A stretch of 34,106 nucleotides of DNA from Prasinococcaceae sp. CCMP 1430 (GCA_013416795.1 RQSC01000012.1:63561-97666), one strand, 5' to 3'; shown: positions 9,247 through 18,753, numbered from the stretch's first letter. Notes: generated from the letters alone by a model not told the origin. Numbers and translations: made by a program.

Positions 9247-9570
9247 GGGGTCACGACAAGTTGGGCGTCAAGAATATGATGTCGCGCCTAGAGGCCGCCG
9301 ACGATGTCGACCGCCTCATCGAGCGTCGCCAGCTGGTGGACTTCGCGCCCATCTGCCGGGCATAGTTCATCGCCACGCTCGCACGCATGCCGCGCGTGCC
9401 CGCCTTCATCTCACATTCGTCTAAAGGATCATGGAGGTGAAGGGGCGTAAGGAGCGCGCCGACCTGGACGCCAAGGGTGAGACGCTCGGCCAGACAGGCT
9501 GAGTATCGCATGCGCACTGCCGACGTGACGCGGCGCATGCCCATGTTCAAGCGCGTGGGCGCGGCATGAG
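9247..9570 (+). pseudogene. Possible coding remnant or small unplaced exons
   Basis: Between the CD2BP2-like stop and the SRR1 stop lies DNA that translates well in short blocks. One block (about 9259-9363) reads DKLGVKNMMSRLEAADDVDR and then LIERRQLVDFAPICR before a TAG. A second (9431-9475) reads MEVKGRKERADLDAK; removing a 28-nt GT...AG segment would join it to AEYRMRTADVTRRMPMFKRV and a stop at 9570. The blocks look protein-like (amphipathic, no low-complexity bias), but no complete gene with normal introns can be built. It may be a decayed gene or a small gene with an unusual intron. I do not recognise the family. Confidence 0.25.
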
Positions 9571-9673
9571 CGGCACGAGGCGCGAAAAAGGGCCTGTCAC
9601 GCGCGCGCGCAGCACGCCAGCGCGCGGCCAGTCACGATTCCGCTCCTTGCATTACAGGCAAATCCCGCTCTAC

Positions 9674-10725
9674 CTAGCTAGCATGTAGCCTTGACCGCTC
9701 ACTCTCCTCATCCGCCGTGTGAGCGTCTGCCTCGCGCTCTGGGAAGCGGACGACGGCCATCTCAGCAAAAGCGATGTTGCCTTTGTACTCAAACGGCGCG
9801 ACGGAACGCTCATCGCGCAGCGTGGCGAGCAGCGCGGCGGGTCGCTCGCCGGGCGGCCGCGAGCTACCACCCCCGTCCCACATGGTCTCGTAGCGGTCGA
9901 AGCTGTTGCCCAAAACGATGCACGAATGCAGCGAGCGCCCCTCGCGAGCGTTGTGCGACACGAGGTTGTCATACAGCCACGCCTCGCAGTGCGGCATGTA
10001 GAAGAGCGTCACGGGCGCTGTCGCTGTGCGCATGCCTCGCTCGTCCTCGGCGATGCGCTCGACGCCCGCCTCGCGAAGCACCACGGCGTCAGCATCGCTC
10101 ACCACGGGGTCGAAGAAGTGCACTGCACCGCCGCCGCCGCGCACGTCCAATGCGTCGGCAAGGTGCAGCCCAAGCGCGAGCTGCAGCCTCGCGGAGGCGC
10201 TACTTTCGGGCGAGCCAACGCCGTACATGACGAGCTATGCGCACGCCCGGGGCAAGAATTGCCGCTGCGCGTCAGCGCTCCGCGCGAAGCGACCAGCGCG
10301 TTGCTCACGGCGCAGCGAGCAAGAAAAGGTGGCAGCGGGCTCACCTGTGCGACTCCACCGCGCGCCGCGCCGGCGGCCTCCAGCTGCACCAGCAGCGCGG
10401 CAGCGAAGTCGGAGCGCATGACGCGCTCGCGCAGCGCGCGCACGTCCGCCCAGACGGACTCTGCGACCTCTTCGTCGGTGCGCGCGACAAGCCTGCGTCC
10501 ACGTCGTTTTCTGCGCGCACCACCGCCTGCAGCGATGGCGGTGCCAGCGGTAGCGCCAGCGATGTCCCACCCCGGCAGAGCGCCACCTGCGTCCGCCTCG
10601 CTCTCGCGGGCGCTGTGGTTCGTTCCCCCGCCTTCTGACGCGCACGCGCGATTCCCCTTACCGGCGGCTGTGCCGCGCGCCTTGCGCGGCCCACCGACGA
10701 CCGTCCAGCCGTCGCCATCGCCCAT
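9674..10725 (-). CDS. SRR1-like domain protein
   Basis: Two exons, 10725-10345 and 10234-9674, 313 residues. The donor is CACAG|GTGAGC, the acceptor GCATAG, and the junction is in phase 0. Exon 1 opens with MGDGDGWTVVGGPRKARG, a typical N terminus of SRR1-like proteins, then a low-complexity linker and a helical segment TDEEVAESVWADVRALRERV. Exon 2 carries the SRR1 domain: YGVGSPESSASARLQLAL (131-148), FDPVVSD (168-174), TLFYMPHCEAWLYDNL (203-218) and CIVLGNSFDRYE (232-243). The family includes Arabidopsis SRR1, needed for phytochrome B signalling and the clock, and yeast/animal homologues; its biochemistry is unresolved. The gene starts 89 bp from the divergent SPT4 start. Confidence 0.9.
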
Positions 10726-10814
10726 GCGGCTCTCTCCTGCCGCCGCTGCCGCGCGCAGCGGCAGCAGCGCGCAGGGGCGGAGAGGCAGCGGGACCGCCAG
10801 GCGCGGCGGCGGCG
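10726..10814. promoter_or_regulatory. 89-bp bidirectional promoter, SRR1-like / SPT4
   Basis: Only 89 bp separate the start codons of the SRR1-like gene (minus) and SPT4 (plus), so the two must share a core promoter region, or their 5' UTRs must overlap. The DNA is GC-rich with repeated GCGGCAGC-like strings and no TATA box. Inference from gene positions. Confidence 0.5.
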
Positions 10815-11444
10815 ATGTCGAAGGGCGGCGCCCGCCCGTCATTCGCGGATCTGCCGCTCGAGCCCAAGAAAAGCCTGCGCTGCTGCCTCAACTGCAAGCT
10901 CGTCAAGACGTTCGAGCAGTTCATCGACGCGGGCTGCGACAACTGCCCGTTCCTGAACATGCAGTCGGACCAGGTGCGGGAGCGCAGGCGCGAAGGGAGC
11001 TGAGCCGAGACGGGGGCGTCAAGGACTGAAAGCGCGTCCCTGCGCTGCGCTGCGCTGCTGGCCGCGGCGCGTCGACGCCTGCGGCCCCGCGCCGCCGCTG
11101 CCGCACAGGGCCTCCCCGGATGTTTTAGGGCACGCAGGCGAGCGAGCCGCGCAGCCGCACGTGGCGATCGCAATGGGCGGCGCTCGCGTGCGCGCGCTCA
11201 CGCACGTGCGCTCCTCGCGCCCCGCACCACGCGCGCGCTCCGCGTGCCCTGCCCTGAACGCCCGCAGGACCGTGTCACGGAGTGCACGTCTTCGAACTTC
11301 GACGGCATCATCAGCGTGATGAAGCCGCAGGAGTCGTGGGCATCGCGCTGGCTTAAGATCGAGCGCACGCTACCGGGCTGCTACGCCGTGTACGTCGCCG
11401 AACAGCTCCCACAGAACGTCAGGGACGAGCTGGAAGGGCGCTAG
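10815..11444 (+). CDS. SPT4: Transcription elongation factor SPT4
   Basis: Two exons, 10815-10973 and 11268-11444, 111 residues, close to the human protein's 117. The donor is CAG|GTGCGG and the acceptor CGCAG|GAC, phase 0. Exon 1 supplies the four-cysteine zinc finger, CLNCKLVKTFEQFIDAGCDN then C. Exon 2 begins DRVTECTSSNFDGIISVMKP and goes on to ESWASRWLKIERTLPGCYAV, the nearly invariant core that packs against the SPT5 NGN domain. SPT4/SPT5 (DSIF) clamps RNA polymerase II for processive elongation in the nucleus. The gene is complete. It is convergent with the HDAC gene, stops 100 bp apart. Confidence 0.96.
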
Positions 11445-11505
11445 CGCGCGCAGGTACGGGCAGCTCGCCGGCGCCGCGCGCGCACGCAAACCAGAGGCCG
11501 CGCGA

Positions 11506-11523
11506 TGACGGCAATGTAATATG
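11506..11523 (+). terminator. Candidate 3'-end signal of SPT4
   Basis: TGACGGCAAT followed by GTAATATG lies 62 nt past the SPT4 stop in an AT-rich pocket between convergent genes. It includes TGTAA, the usual poly(A) signal of green algae such as Chlamydomonas. The same TGACGGCAAT(..)ATATG arrangement follows the epimerase stop at 2588. The role is inference. Confidence 0.35.
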
Positions 11524-11544
11524 ATTAGGTGCAAGGGAGGCTGA

Positions 11545-13633
11545 TCACGCCGTCCGCCCGGCGGCGGCCCTGGCCGAAGGCGTGCGCGCGCGCGCGCTTC
11601 GCCGCGTGACGGAGGCCGGCGTGGCGCATCCCGGGTCGCCGCGCACGAGCGGCGCGCCACCGCCCTTGAAGTACGTGGTGTACCGCGCTTCGTAGTCGTC
11701 GCCTTGCAGCACCTCCCAGTGCGGGGCGAGCGTGCGTGAGAGCTCCCACAACAGCTTGGCCGTGTGCGTGTTCTTGCGCAGGCGCAGGCCCTTGGGCACG
11801 CCGCTTGACGCGGGCTCGGCCTCGCCGTCGAGCATCGCGCCCACGCAGGCGGCGAAGCATTCGGAGGTCACCTCGGTGTTGTACCCGCCCTCCAACGCCA
11901 GCACGAGCTTGCCTCGCGCCAGAGACATGAAGCGCCGCGTCATGGCGGCATACCCTGCGGGCGTGAGCTCACAGCCGCCGAGCGGATCGCCCGCCGCCGC
12001 GTCGAAGCCAGCAGCGAGGATCACCAGGTCGGGATCGAACGACTGCGCCACGGGCAGTACCACCAAGTCCAGCGCGGCGATGTAGTCCACGTCGTGCATG
12101 CCAGCCCGGTCCCAGGGCACGTTGAGGTTGAAACCCGCTCCTGCACCTTTGCCCGTCTCCTCGGCTGCGCCGGTGCCCGGATAAAACCCATCGCCGTACC
12201 TGCATGTGCGCGTGTGGGCGCGTCAGCGTGCGCTCGTGCATCATGCGGACCATCGCGTTGGCGGCTGGCTGAATGGCTTGCGACCCGCCCGCGGGCGAGT
12301 GCGGGTCAACATACCTGTGCAGGCTGACATACATCACGTCCGCGGACTCGTACAGGATATTTTGGATGCCGTTCCCGTGGTGCACGTCCCAGTCGACGAT
12401 GAGAACGCGCCTTGCCAGGCCCTCGGCGATGGCTGCGCGCGCGGCAATGGCCGTGTTGTTGTAGTAGCAGAAGCCCATCGCGCGCGCGCACTCTGCGTGG
12501 TGGCCCGGCGGCCGCACCACCGCTGCCGCTGACCGCAGCTCGCGGCGGCACACGCGCAACGCGCACTCCGTGACGCTGCCCGCTGCCATTCGTGCCGCTG
12601 TATCTGTGTGCGCGTTGAAGAACGTGTCCACCATGTCGCTGTAAAATCGCAGGCCATTCACGGGGCCATAGTCGTATCGTGCCTTGGATGCCACCAAGCA
12701 GAAGTCGTCCTCGTCCTCGCTGCTGCTACTGCTGCTGCTGCTGGTTGCGCCGCCGCCGCCGCTCGTGCCACTACCACCGCTCCTACTCCCAACGCTTTCC
12801 GCCGGGCCGTCTGCGCGCTCGCGCCCACGCACACGCACACGCAGGTGCGCGGCGAGTCAGGAGTCAGCGCCGGCGCGCACGAGCAGGCACCGGCAGCGCA
12901 GCGCGGCAACGGCCTTCGCCCCTGACGCACCATCCTTGTCCTCGGGCCCATGCTTGTCGTCCATGTCGGCGTACCACCCGCCGACCTTCTCGAGATGCTC
13001 CGCCGAGTGGCACAGCAGCAGCTCGGCGTCGGTCGCCACCCGCGCCGACACGTGCGCCATGCGCCCGGACAGGCCATCTTCTGCAAGCCGTGTCGCGAGC
13101 GCTGACAGGCGCGCGGGTCGCTCCGGATGACGCCTCCCGCCCTCGTGCATTTCCATCCCCGTGTCGTACGCCAGCCCAACGTCGCTCGGCGGCGGCGGCG
13201 GCGTGCACACTGCCTCGCCTTCACACGGTGAGGCGGCGCGGGCGCGCGCGTCCGACTCGGGCGTATCCTCGAGCGCTGCCAGGAGGTTCCCAAGCGCGAA
13301 CGCGCTCCCCGGCGTCTCGGGCGTGTACGGGGTGGCCGCCTCTGTGCCCGCAACTGAGGGCGTCGCCGCTGCAGAGGCTGGCGGCGTCTTCAGCACGCTG
13401 CTGGCGCTCCCGGCCGGGCTCTTCTCGCCGTCAGACAAAGCGGCGTGCGCGCGACCCGCCGGCGTCGGCGCCGGCGGCAGCGGCACCCATGTGCCCTCCT
13501 CGATCGCTGCGCCGCCGCCTCCATCGCGCGCCGCGCCCGCGCAGCGCGGAGCGTCCGCGACCGGCGCGCGGGCGGAAGGCCTGTGGCACGCGCCGCGACC
13601 CTTCACCCCCCCCCTAGACACCCGCCGCCGCAT
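11545..13633 (-). CDS. Class II (Hda1/HDAC6-like) histone deacetylase
   Basis: Three exons, 13633-12931, 12810-12315 and 12199-11545, 617 residues. Phases agree at both junctions (1, 2) and the second donor is GTATGT. Residues 1-150 are low-complexity. The domain starts GLAYDTGMEMHEGGRRHPER (about 153-172). Catalytic motifs are intact: RPPGHHAE (334-341), GFCYYNNTAIAAR, the metal site DWDVHHGNG (374-382), SLHRYGDGFYPGTG, AAGFDAAAGDPLGG with the second Asp ligand (466), and ALEGGYN with the transition-state Tyr (506). A Ser/Gly-rich acidic insert (about 237-270) sits in the loop before CLVASKARYDYGP. The Tyr, not His, argues for an active class IIb-like or fungal Hda1-like enzyme. It removes acetyl from lysine of histones or other proteins using Zn2+; compartment unknown. 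Confidence 0.94.
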
Positions 13634-14281
13634 ACCCTCCCCTGCTGCGCTGCTGCAGCACCCGCCCCTGCCACCCGCGCTTCCCCCCCAAAGACGAACC
13701 CTTCACACACATCATAACCCCAATACCTAAACTGCACGCTCCCCAATTCTCATGCGAACCCTTCGAAAGGAGTTATTTCCGCCGAATGCCTCGAAAAGGA
13801 GGTGTGATAATGCGTGTGTAGCGCGGAAAACCAATTCTTGCGGTGATGAAAATACAGCCCCAGCTCCAGAGTGTGTTTATCCTGAACGAGCGGCTGCGGC
13901 GCGCCGCCGTGGCGCGTGGCGCTGTGGCGCGCGCTTTATGCCGCGGACGCGTACGTGGCCCCGCTCGTGCGCGCGCTGAGGCCCGCGAGGAGGCTCGCCA
14001 GGAGGGTCGCCAGGAGGCTCGGCACAGGCGCGGGAGGTGCGTGCGCGCGCGTCAGCGTTGTATCTGTGCACATGTACGTATTTGTGTGCGCGTGTGTGCG
14101 TGTGCGATCGAAAGTAGTCGCTGACACTTGTGCGCACGCGCGCGCGCGCGCGTACACAGCGCATGTCAACCGCCGGCCTCGACGGCTACGCGGGCGGGCC
14201 GGCCGGCGCGCCGCGCGCGAGGATGGGGAGGCGGAGGCCGACACATCGCCGCCCGCGTCAGCAGGCGCTGCTTCGGCGGCG
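13634..14281. promoter_or_regulatory. Divergent promoter region, HDAC / RING protein
   Basis: The stretch about 13690-13870 is clearly AT-richer than its surroundings and holds CGAACCCTTCACAC and GCGAACCCTTCGAAAGG, two copies of the heptamer GAACCCT. From about 13880 to 14160 the frame LWRALYAADAYVAPLVRALR is open and splices in phase (donor 14036, acceptor GTACACAG near 14160) to the RING gene, so the RING protein may begin further upstream than annotated; no ATG in that frame is convincing. Alternating CG/TG purine-pyrimidine DNA occupies 14040-14160. Confidence 0.4.
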
Positions 14282-15100
14282 ATGGCAGCGGAGCACACTG
14301 ATCGCACAGAGCACACCAACGCGGAGGCCGACCCGCGTGCGGCGCCTGAGGTGCGTGCGCACGTTTATGCGCGGGCACGCGCGCACACGCGCGCACGTGC
14401 ACGCGCATCCGTGCACTGATGCCAACACTGACACACACACACGCGTGTGCGCGCTTGCAGGGTGCGGATACTCCAAGCGCATCCGTGCGCTCGGTGCCAG
14501 CGCTTCTGCCTTCGTCCTCGGAGGACTCGGTGCCAGCGCTTCTGCCTTCGTCCTCGGAGGACTCGGTGCCAGCGCTTCTGCCTTCGTCCTCGGAGGACTT
14601 CGCCGACGCGTTAGAGGGGGACGACTATGACGACTATGGCTCGTCGGGCGACTACTGCTCGAGCTCCGGGGGAGAGGGGTGCGGCTGCGCGCCACGCGTG
14701 CGCACACAGGTGCACGCGCACGCGCATACGCACACACCAACGCTGACGCACATGCGCACACCCACGCGCATGTATGCACACATACACACGCGCACGCACG
14801 CGTGCGCGCGCCCGCGCACGCATGCGCATACGCATGCCCTCGTGCCCGATGCGTGACAGTGGGATGGAGCTCGGTGGCGCTGGCGTGGGCGCGGCTGCGG
14901 TGGGAGATGTCGAGGCGGACGGCGAGCTGTGCTGCGTGTGCCTGCGTCGCCCGCGCGACGCGCTCTTTGCGAGCTGCGGCCACCGCGCGTGCTGCGTGCA
15001 CTGCGCGCGGCGCGTGGCCGCGAGTGCACGCGCGGAGTGCCCCATCTGCCGCACGCCGCTGGTCTCCAACTCGCAGCCCGTTATACGCATCTACGGGTGA
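14282..15100 (+). CDS. C3HC4 RING finger protein (putative E3 ubiquitin ligase)
   Basis: Three exons are read: 14282-14350, 14461-14678 and 14860-15100, 175 residues, with phases 0 and 2 agreeing. The C terminus is a [29 protein letters not shown], then CPICRTPL, closest in style to IAP/MUL1-type RINGs, which recruit E2 enzymes for ubiquitin transfer. Exon 2 contains three identical tandem copies of the 12-residue unit [12 protein letters not shown], then an acidic/Tyr/Ser stretch ([19 protein letters not shown]). The start at 14282 is the first in-frame ATG that needs no extra intron; the coding region may extend 5' through 13916-14036. Both introns are largely CA/CG repeats. The target is unknown. 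Confidence 0.78.
14491..14598 (+). repeat. Perfect 36-bp x3 coding tandem repeat
   Basis: Three back-to-back identical 36-bp units beginning TCGGTGCCAGCGCTTCTGCC lie inside the second exon of the RING gene, each encoding [12 protein letters not shown]. No mismatch between copies is seen, which implies recent expansion or active homogenisation. Confidence 0.98.
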
Positions 15101-15313
15101 GGCGTGGGTCCAAACACACACGCAAACGCACGCACACGCACACATACACATACACGCACGTGAGGTAAGTCTCCTGTGAATATCAAACGCTTGAGCCCTT
15201 GCAAGAGTGGCGTCGAAGCGCTCGCAGGGATGATCGACTCCAAGAGTGTCATCAAGCTAGCGCGCGAAGCCTTCGCACGCGCGCGCGCGTGCGTGCGTGT
15301 GCTGGTGCGTTCT

Positions 15314-16525
15314 CTACGTGGTGGCGAGTTCGGCCTGAGACGCCGCGTACGCCGCGGCCTCCGCCTTCGCGCGCGCCACCTCCCTGCGCCCGAGCTCGAG
15401 CGCCCCTAGGCACGCGTCGCTGCCCGGTGGCACGCAGGTGCATGTCGCCGCATCGTCGGAGTACGCGCGCGCGTCCGCCCAGCCGGCACCGTCGGCCTCT
15501 TCGCCTGGGCACCTGGTGAAATCGCGCGGAAGGATTAGCAAACAGCGAGCTCGCACACACAAGGACACACTCGCACGCACGTGCACGCACCTGAAGCCCA
15601 ACTGGGCGGGGCAGCGCTGAGTGACGGCGTGGCAAGTGCCGCGGCACGGCCGCACGAGGTGCTCATCCCCGCGCCAGATACCGCCGGGCGCGGGCGCAGC
15701 GCCAGCGGTGGCGGCGGCCGTGCAGCGGGGGAACATCTCGGCGCACAGCCACGCCTTGGACGCGCGTACAATGCGCACACGCAGGCACATTGTACATACG
15801 GGGCGTCCGTGTCAGCGCCGTGACGTACAGTAGACTATGCATCTGATCAACAAATGGTAGCTCACGGATAGGTAGGTGCATACCAGGACCACACACACAC
15901 GCACACACTGTTAGGCGCACGTCCAACGGCGCCAAGCGTGGCCATCAGGGCGTGTGCGTATGCGCACGCTTGCGAGCGGGCATGCGTGTGCGTGTGCGCG
16001 GGTTGGCGCGGGGAAGGGACGTGTGTGTGTCCCACCATCGCCATGGGCTACCTTGTACGCCCCCTCGCAGTCTTCGCACGTGAAGGTCTTGCGATCGGCG
16101 CAGGGAAAGGCGGCAAGCGCCAGCTGCAGCTGCCGCATCGCGCACGCTGCGTAGGCGTCCTCGCGCGCTCCTGGGACCGCCTGGCCCGCGCCCACGCGCG
16201 CGGGGTAGTCGACGAAGCCTGAGTGGCAGAAGTGCCCGTCCTCCTGCGGCAGCGACACGCGCGCGCACGTGAGGTCGAGCTCGGGAGGGCACACTTCCTC
16301 GGGGTTGGCATGTGTGTGTGTGTGTGCATGTGTTTCGTTCGCAGGCGGGACGAGGCTGCAGGCGGACGTGCCCGCGGGCGCGAGGTGCGCGCACGCGTGC
16401 AGGTGTGCGTGTGCGAGCGCGCGTCGCGCGAGGCCCGCGGCGCACGCGAGTGCGAACACGAGCGCCGCCGCCGCGCGCGCGGCATGCGGCCTCCGTGGCG
16501 TGGACCGCCAGTGATAACAACGCAT
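15314..16525 (-). CDS. Mid1/NALF-like secreted cysteine-rich protein (Ca2+/cation channel auxiliary subunit-like)
   Basis: Three exons, 16525-16052, 15754-15591 and 15512-15314, 278 residues; phases 0 and 2 agree. The N terminus has a basic start and a hydrophobic stretch (AARAAAALVFALACAAGLA), read as a signal peptide. Cysteines are numerous. The pattern FTCEDCEGAYK|AWLCAEMF-PRC, crossing the first intron, and later RPCRGTCHAVTQRCPAQLGF then CP, is the C-terminal pattern of fungal Mid1 and the related animal NALF/FAM155 proteins. These have Frizzled-like cysteine-rich domains and assist Cch1/NALCN four-domain cation channels at the plasma membrane or in the ER. It is shorter than yeast Mid1 (548 residues). 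A (CA)n run is translated as [11 protein letters not shown]. Alternative: another Frizzled-type CRD protein. Family call by motif recall, not by alignment. Confidence 0.72.
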
Positions 16526-16759
16526 CGAAGGTGCGCGAGCGTGTGTGCGTGCGCGTGCGTGCGTGTGTGCGCGTGTGGTTGCGTGGTCGGCCGCGTGGCG
16601 CGCGCTCTCCCGCGCACACCGGCGGCGCCCTGCGTCGCCCGCGTGCCGTGTAGCGCTTCACTCCTCACCACCCTCCCATCCTCCCTTCGTTCTCGTCCCG
16701 TCCACCGCCCGCTCCACCTCACTCACCCCTCGCGCGCACGCGACCGCGCGTGTGCGTGC

Positions 16760-16793
<34 letters not shown>

Positions 16794-17145
16794 ACGCCAG
16801 CATGCCCCTTCGCTCCCTCCCACCCCTTCGTGCAATGAACCCAAACTGGTAGGGTCTGTTTTGAGCTAGATGTGCTGTACGTACGATAGGTCAAAATACA
16901 TTATTTTGAGCCCGTCTTCGCCAATGTGAGGTTTGGGTTATGGCGCGAACCCTAATGCGCATGCGCGGGGGGGAGCGAAGGGGCACGGCGTGCGCGCGCG
17001 GGCGCCAGCGGGCACCGGCGGTCATCGGGGGCGATGGGGACGGAGGGAGGGAGGAAGGGAGGGAGGGAGTAGTGCCGAGGCGTCACAGAGCGTGCGTCGC
17101 CGGGCGGCGCCGCTGTCACAGCGCGCGCGCGCGCGTGCCATCTTC
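16526..17145. promoter_or_regulatory. Divergent promoter region, Mid1-like / PKA-R
   Basis: About 620 bp with no gene. It contains a (GT)n tract near 16761-16793, an AT-rich island about 16830-16960 (ACATTATTTTGAGC, GGTTTGGGTTATGG, GCGAACCCTAATGC) and a purine block of repeated GGGA units at about 17031-17070 upstream of PKA-R that could form a G-quadruplex. GAACCCT occurs once at 16943. Promoter role inferred. Confidence 0.4.
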
Positions 17146-18753
17146 ATGGGCTGCAACGAGTCCAAGGTGCGCGCGCGCGCGGTCGCGCGCTTGTCGGGTC
17201 CCGCGGCGGCGCGCGCGGACGCGGTGACGCGCCGGGCGCAGACGGGGCGCGCGACTGACGCGCCCATTCCCGCGCCTGTCAGCACGCGGAACAGGTAGTA
17301 GCGCCTGCGCAGGTGTCGCAAGCGAGTGGGGGCAGCAACAAGTGCAACATGGCCACAGGCGAGCTGAAGCTGCTGCAGGTGCGCTCGGCGCAGCACGCGT
17401 CAGCGCTCTGTCGCTGTTCGCGCTAGCGTGCCGCGGCGGGCTCGCCCCTTGCGGTCGCTTATGTATGCCAACTGCGGCGCACAAAGTGTGACGCCCCCTA
17501 GATATCCCCTGCGCGCAAGCGCCGTGCGTGCAGACACCACTGCCGGCCCTAGCACGTAGCGCCTGCAGCGCAGGCCGCTGACTGGCTCCGTCGCCGTCGC
17601 GCTGTTGCGATGCGCGTCGTGCAGACCGAATTCAAGTGGGATGTCGAGGAGGACCGGGCCGAGGACAGACCCGAGCCCGCGCCGCAGCGTAGCTTTTCGC
17701 AGACTCGCGCGCAGCGCCAGTCGGTGAGCCCCCGAATGCTTCTCCGACCAGCTCGCGACGTACAAGAAGAAGGAAACCATGCCGAAAACCGCCGCCGCCG
17801 CCGACTTCCTGCGCAACGCTCTGAAGAAGATCGTGCTCTTTGCGGGCATCGACGACGATCAGACGGCTGAGGTGGTAGACGCGTGTGAGCAGGTCAGCGC
17901 TAAAGGGGGCGAGGTGATCATCAGGCAGGGGGACACGGTCGCGGACTACTTTTACATCCTCGAGGAGGGCACGGCGGAGGCGTCCATTGAAGGCAAGGGC
18001 GTGGTGAAGACGTACAGCGGCAGCGGCGACTCCTTCGGGGAGCTCGCGCTCATGTACTCTGCGCCGCGCGCGGCGACGGTCAAGGCTACGAGTGACTGCC
18101 GCATGTGGCGCCTAGATCGCTCCACCTTTCAACTGATCGTGATCGCCTCGACCCGACTCAAGCGCGACAAGTACGAGACATTCCTGCGATCCGTGCCGTT
18201 GCTGCAGGTGCTCGACTGGGAGGAGATTGCAGCTTTGGCCGACGTTCTCGAGCCTACCAAGTACGATGTGGGCGCCGTCATCATCAAGGAGGGCGACACT
18301 GGCGGTCAGTTGGCCAGCGAGGCGCGCCTGCGCACTCGTATGGGCGCGTGTGGGTGCTGGCGCGGCCGTGCCTACATCCACCGCATGGCCTGACCCTCCG
18401 ACGCTCGGAACATCCCACGCATGCGCGCACCCCGTCCTCATCCCCCTCCCACTCCTCTCCGCACCTCAGACACATTCTTTATCGTCGAGGAGGGTACGGT
18501 GATCGCCACGACGGCATCAGGCGAGTCGACCTCCTTCGAGAAGGCGTCTTACTTTGGCGAGCTTGCGCTGCTCACAAGCGAGCCCCGCAAGGCTACGTGC
18601 GTTGCCGCAACACAGTGCAAGCTCATCACGATCGACGTCACCTCGTTTGGCCGCCTGCTTGGCAAGGCCGACGAGATCCTCTGTCGCAACGCCGAGAAGT
18701 ACAGGATCTTCCTCGAAAAAGGCGCCGCGGCAGTCTTCACGGCGGAGGCGTAG
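17146..18753 (+). CDS. cAMP-dependent protein kinase regulatory subunit, with frameshift
   Basis: Four exons, 17146-17166, 17295-17378, 17625-18304 and 18470-18753. Exon 1 encodes only MGCNESK, a consensus N-myristoylation start with a palmitoylatable Cys; no dimerisation/docking (RIIa) domain precedes the inhibitor segment. RAQRQSVSP is the (pseudo)substrate site. Two cyclic-nucleotide-binding domains follow: YFYILEEGTAEASI with FGELALMYSAPRAATV, then TFFIVEEG with FGELALLTSEPRKATC; both keep the Glu and Arg of the phosphate-binding cassette. No kinase domain. The reading frame breaks just after the inhibitor site in a run of five C (17729-17733); one C fewer keeps the frame, restores a PKA-R-like sequence there and makes all exon phases agree. 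In the cell it would hold the catalytic subunit inactive until cAMP binds. Confidence 0.92.

Noticed and set aside
13846-14036. MKIQPQLQSVFILNERLRRA as the N terminus of the RING protein
   Set aside because: Its frame reaches the donor at 14036 in phase 2, whereas the next in-frame exon needs phase 1; the other frame fits the phase but lacks an ATG.
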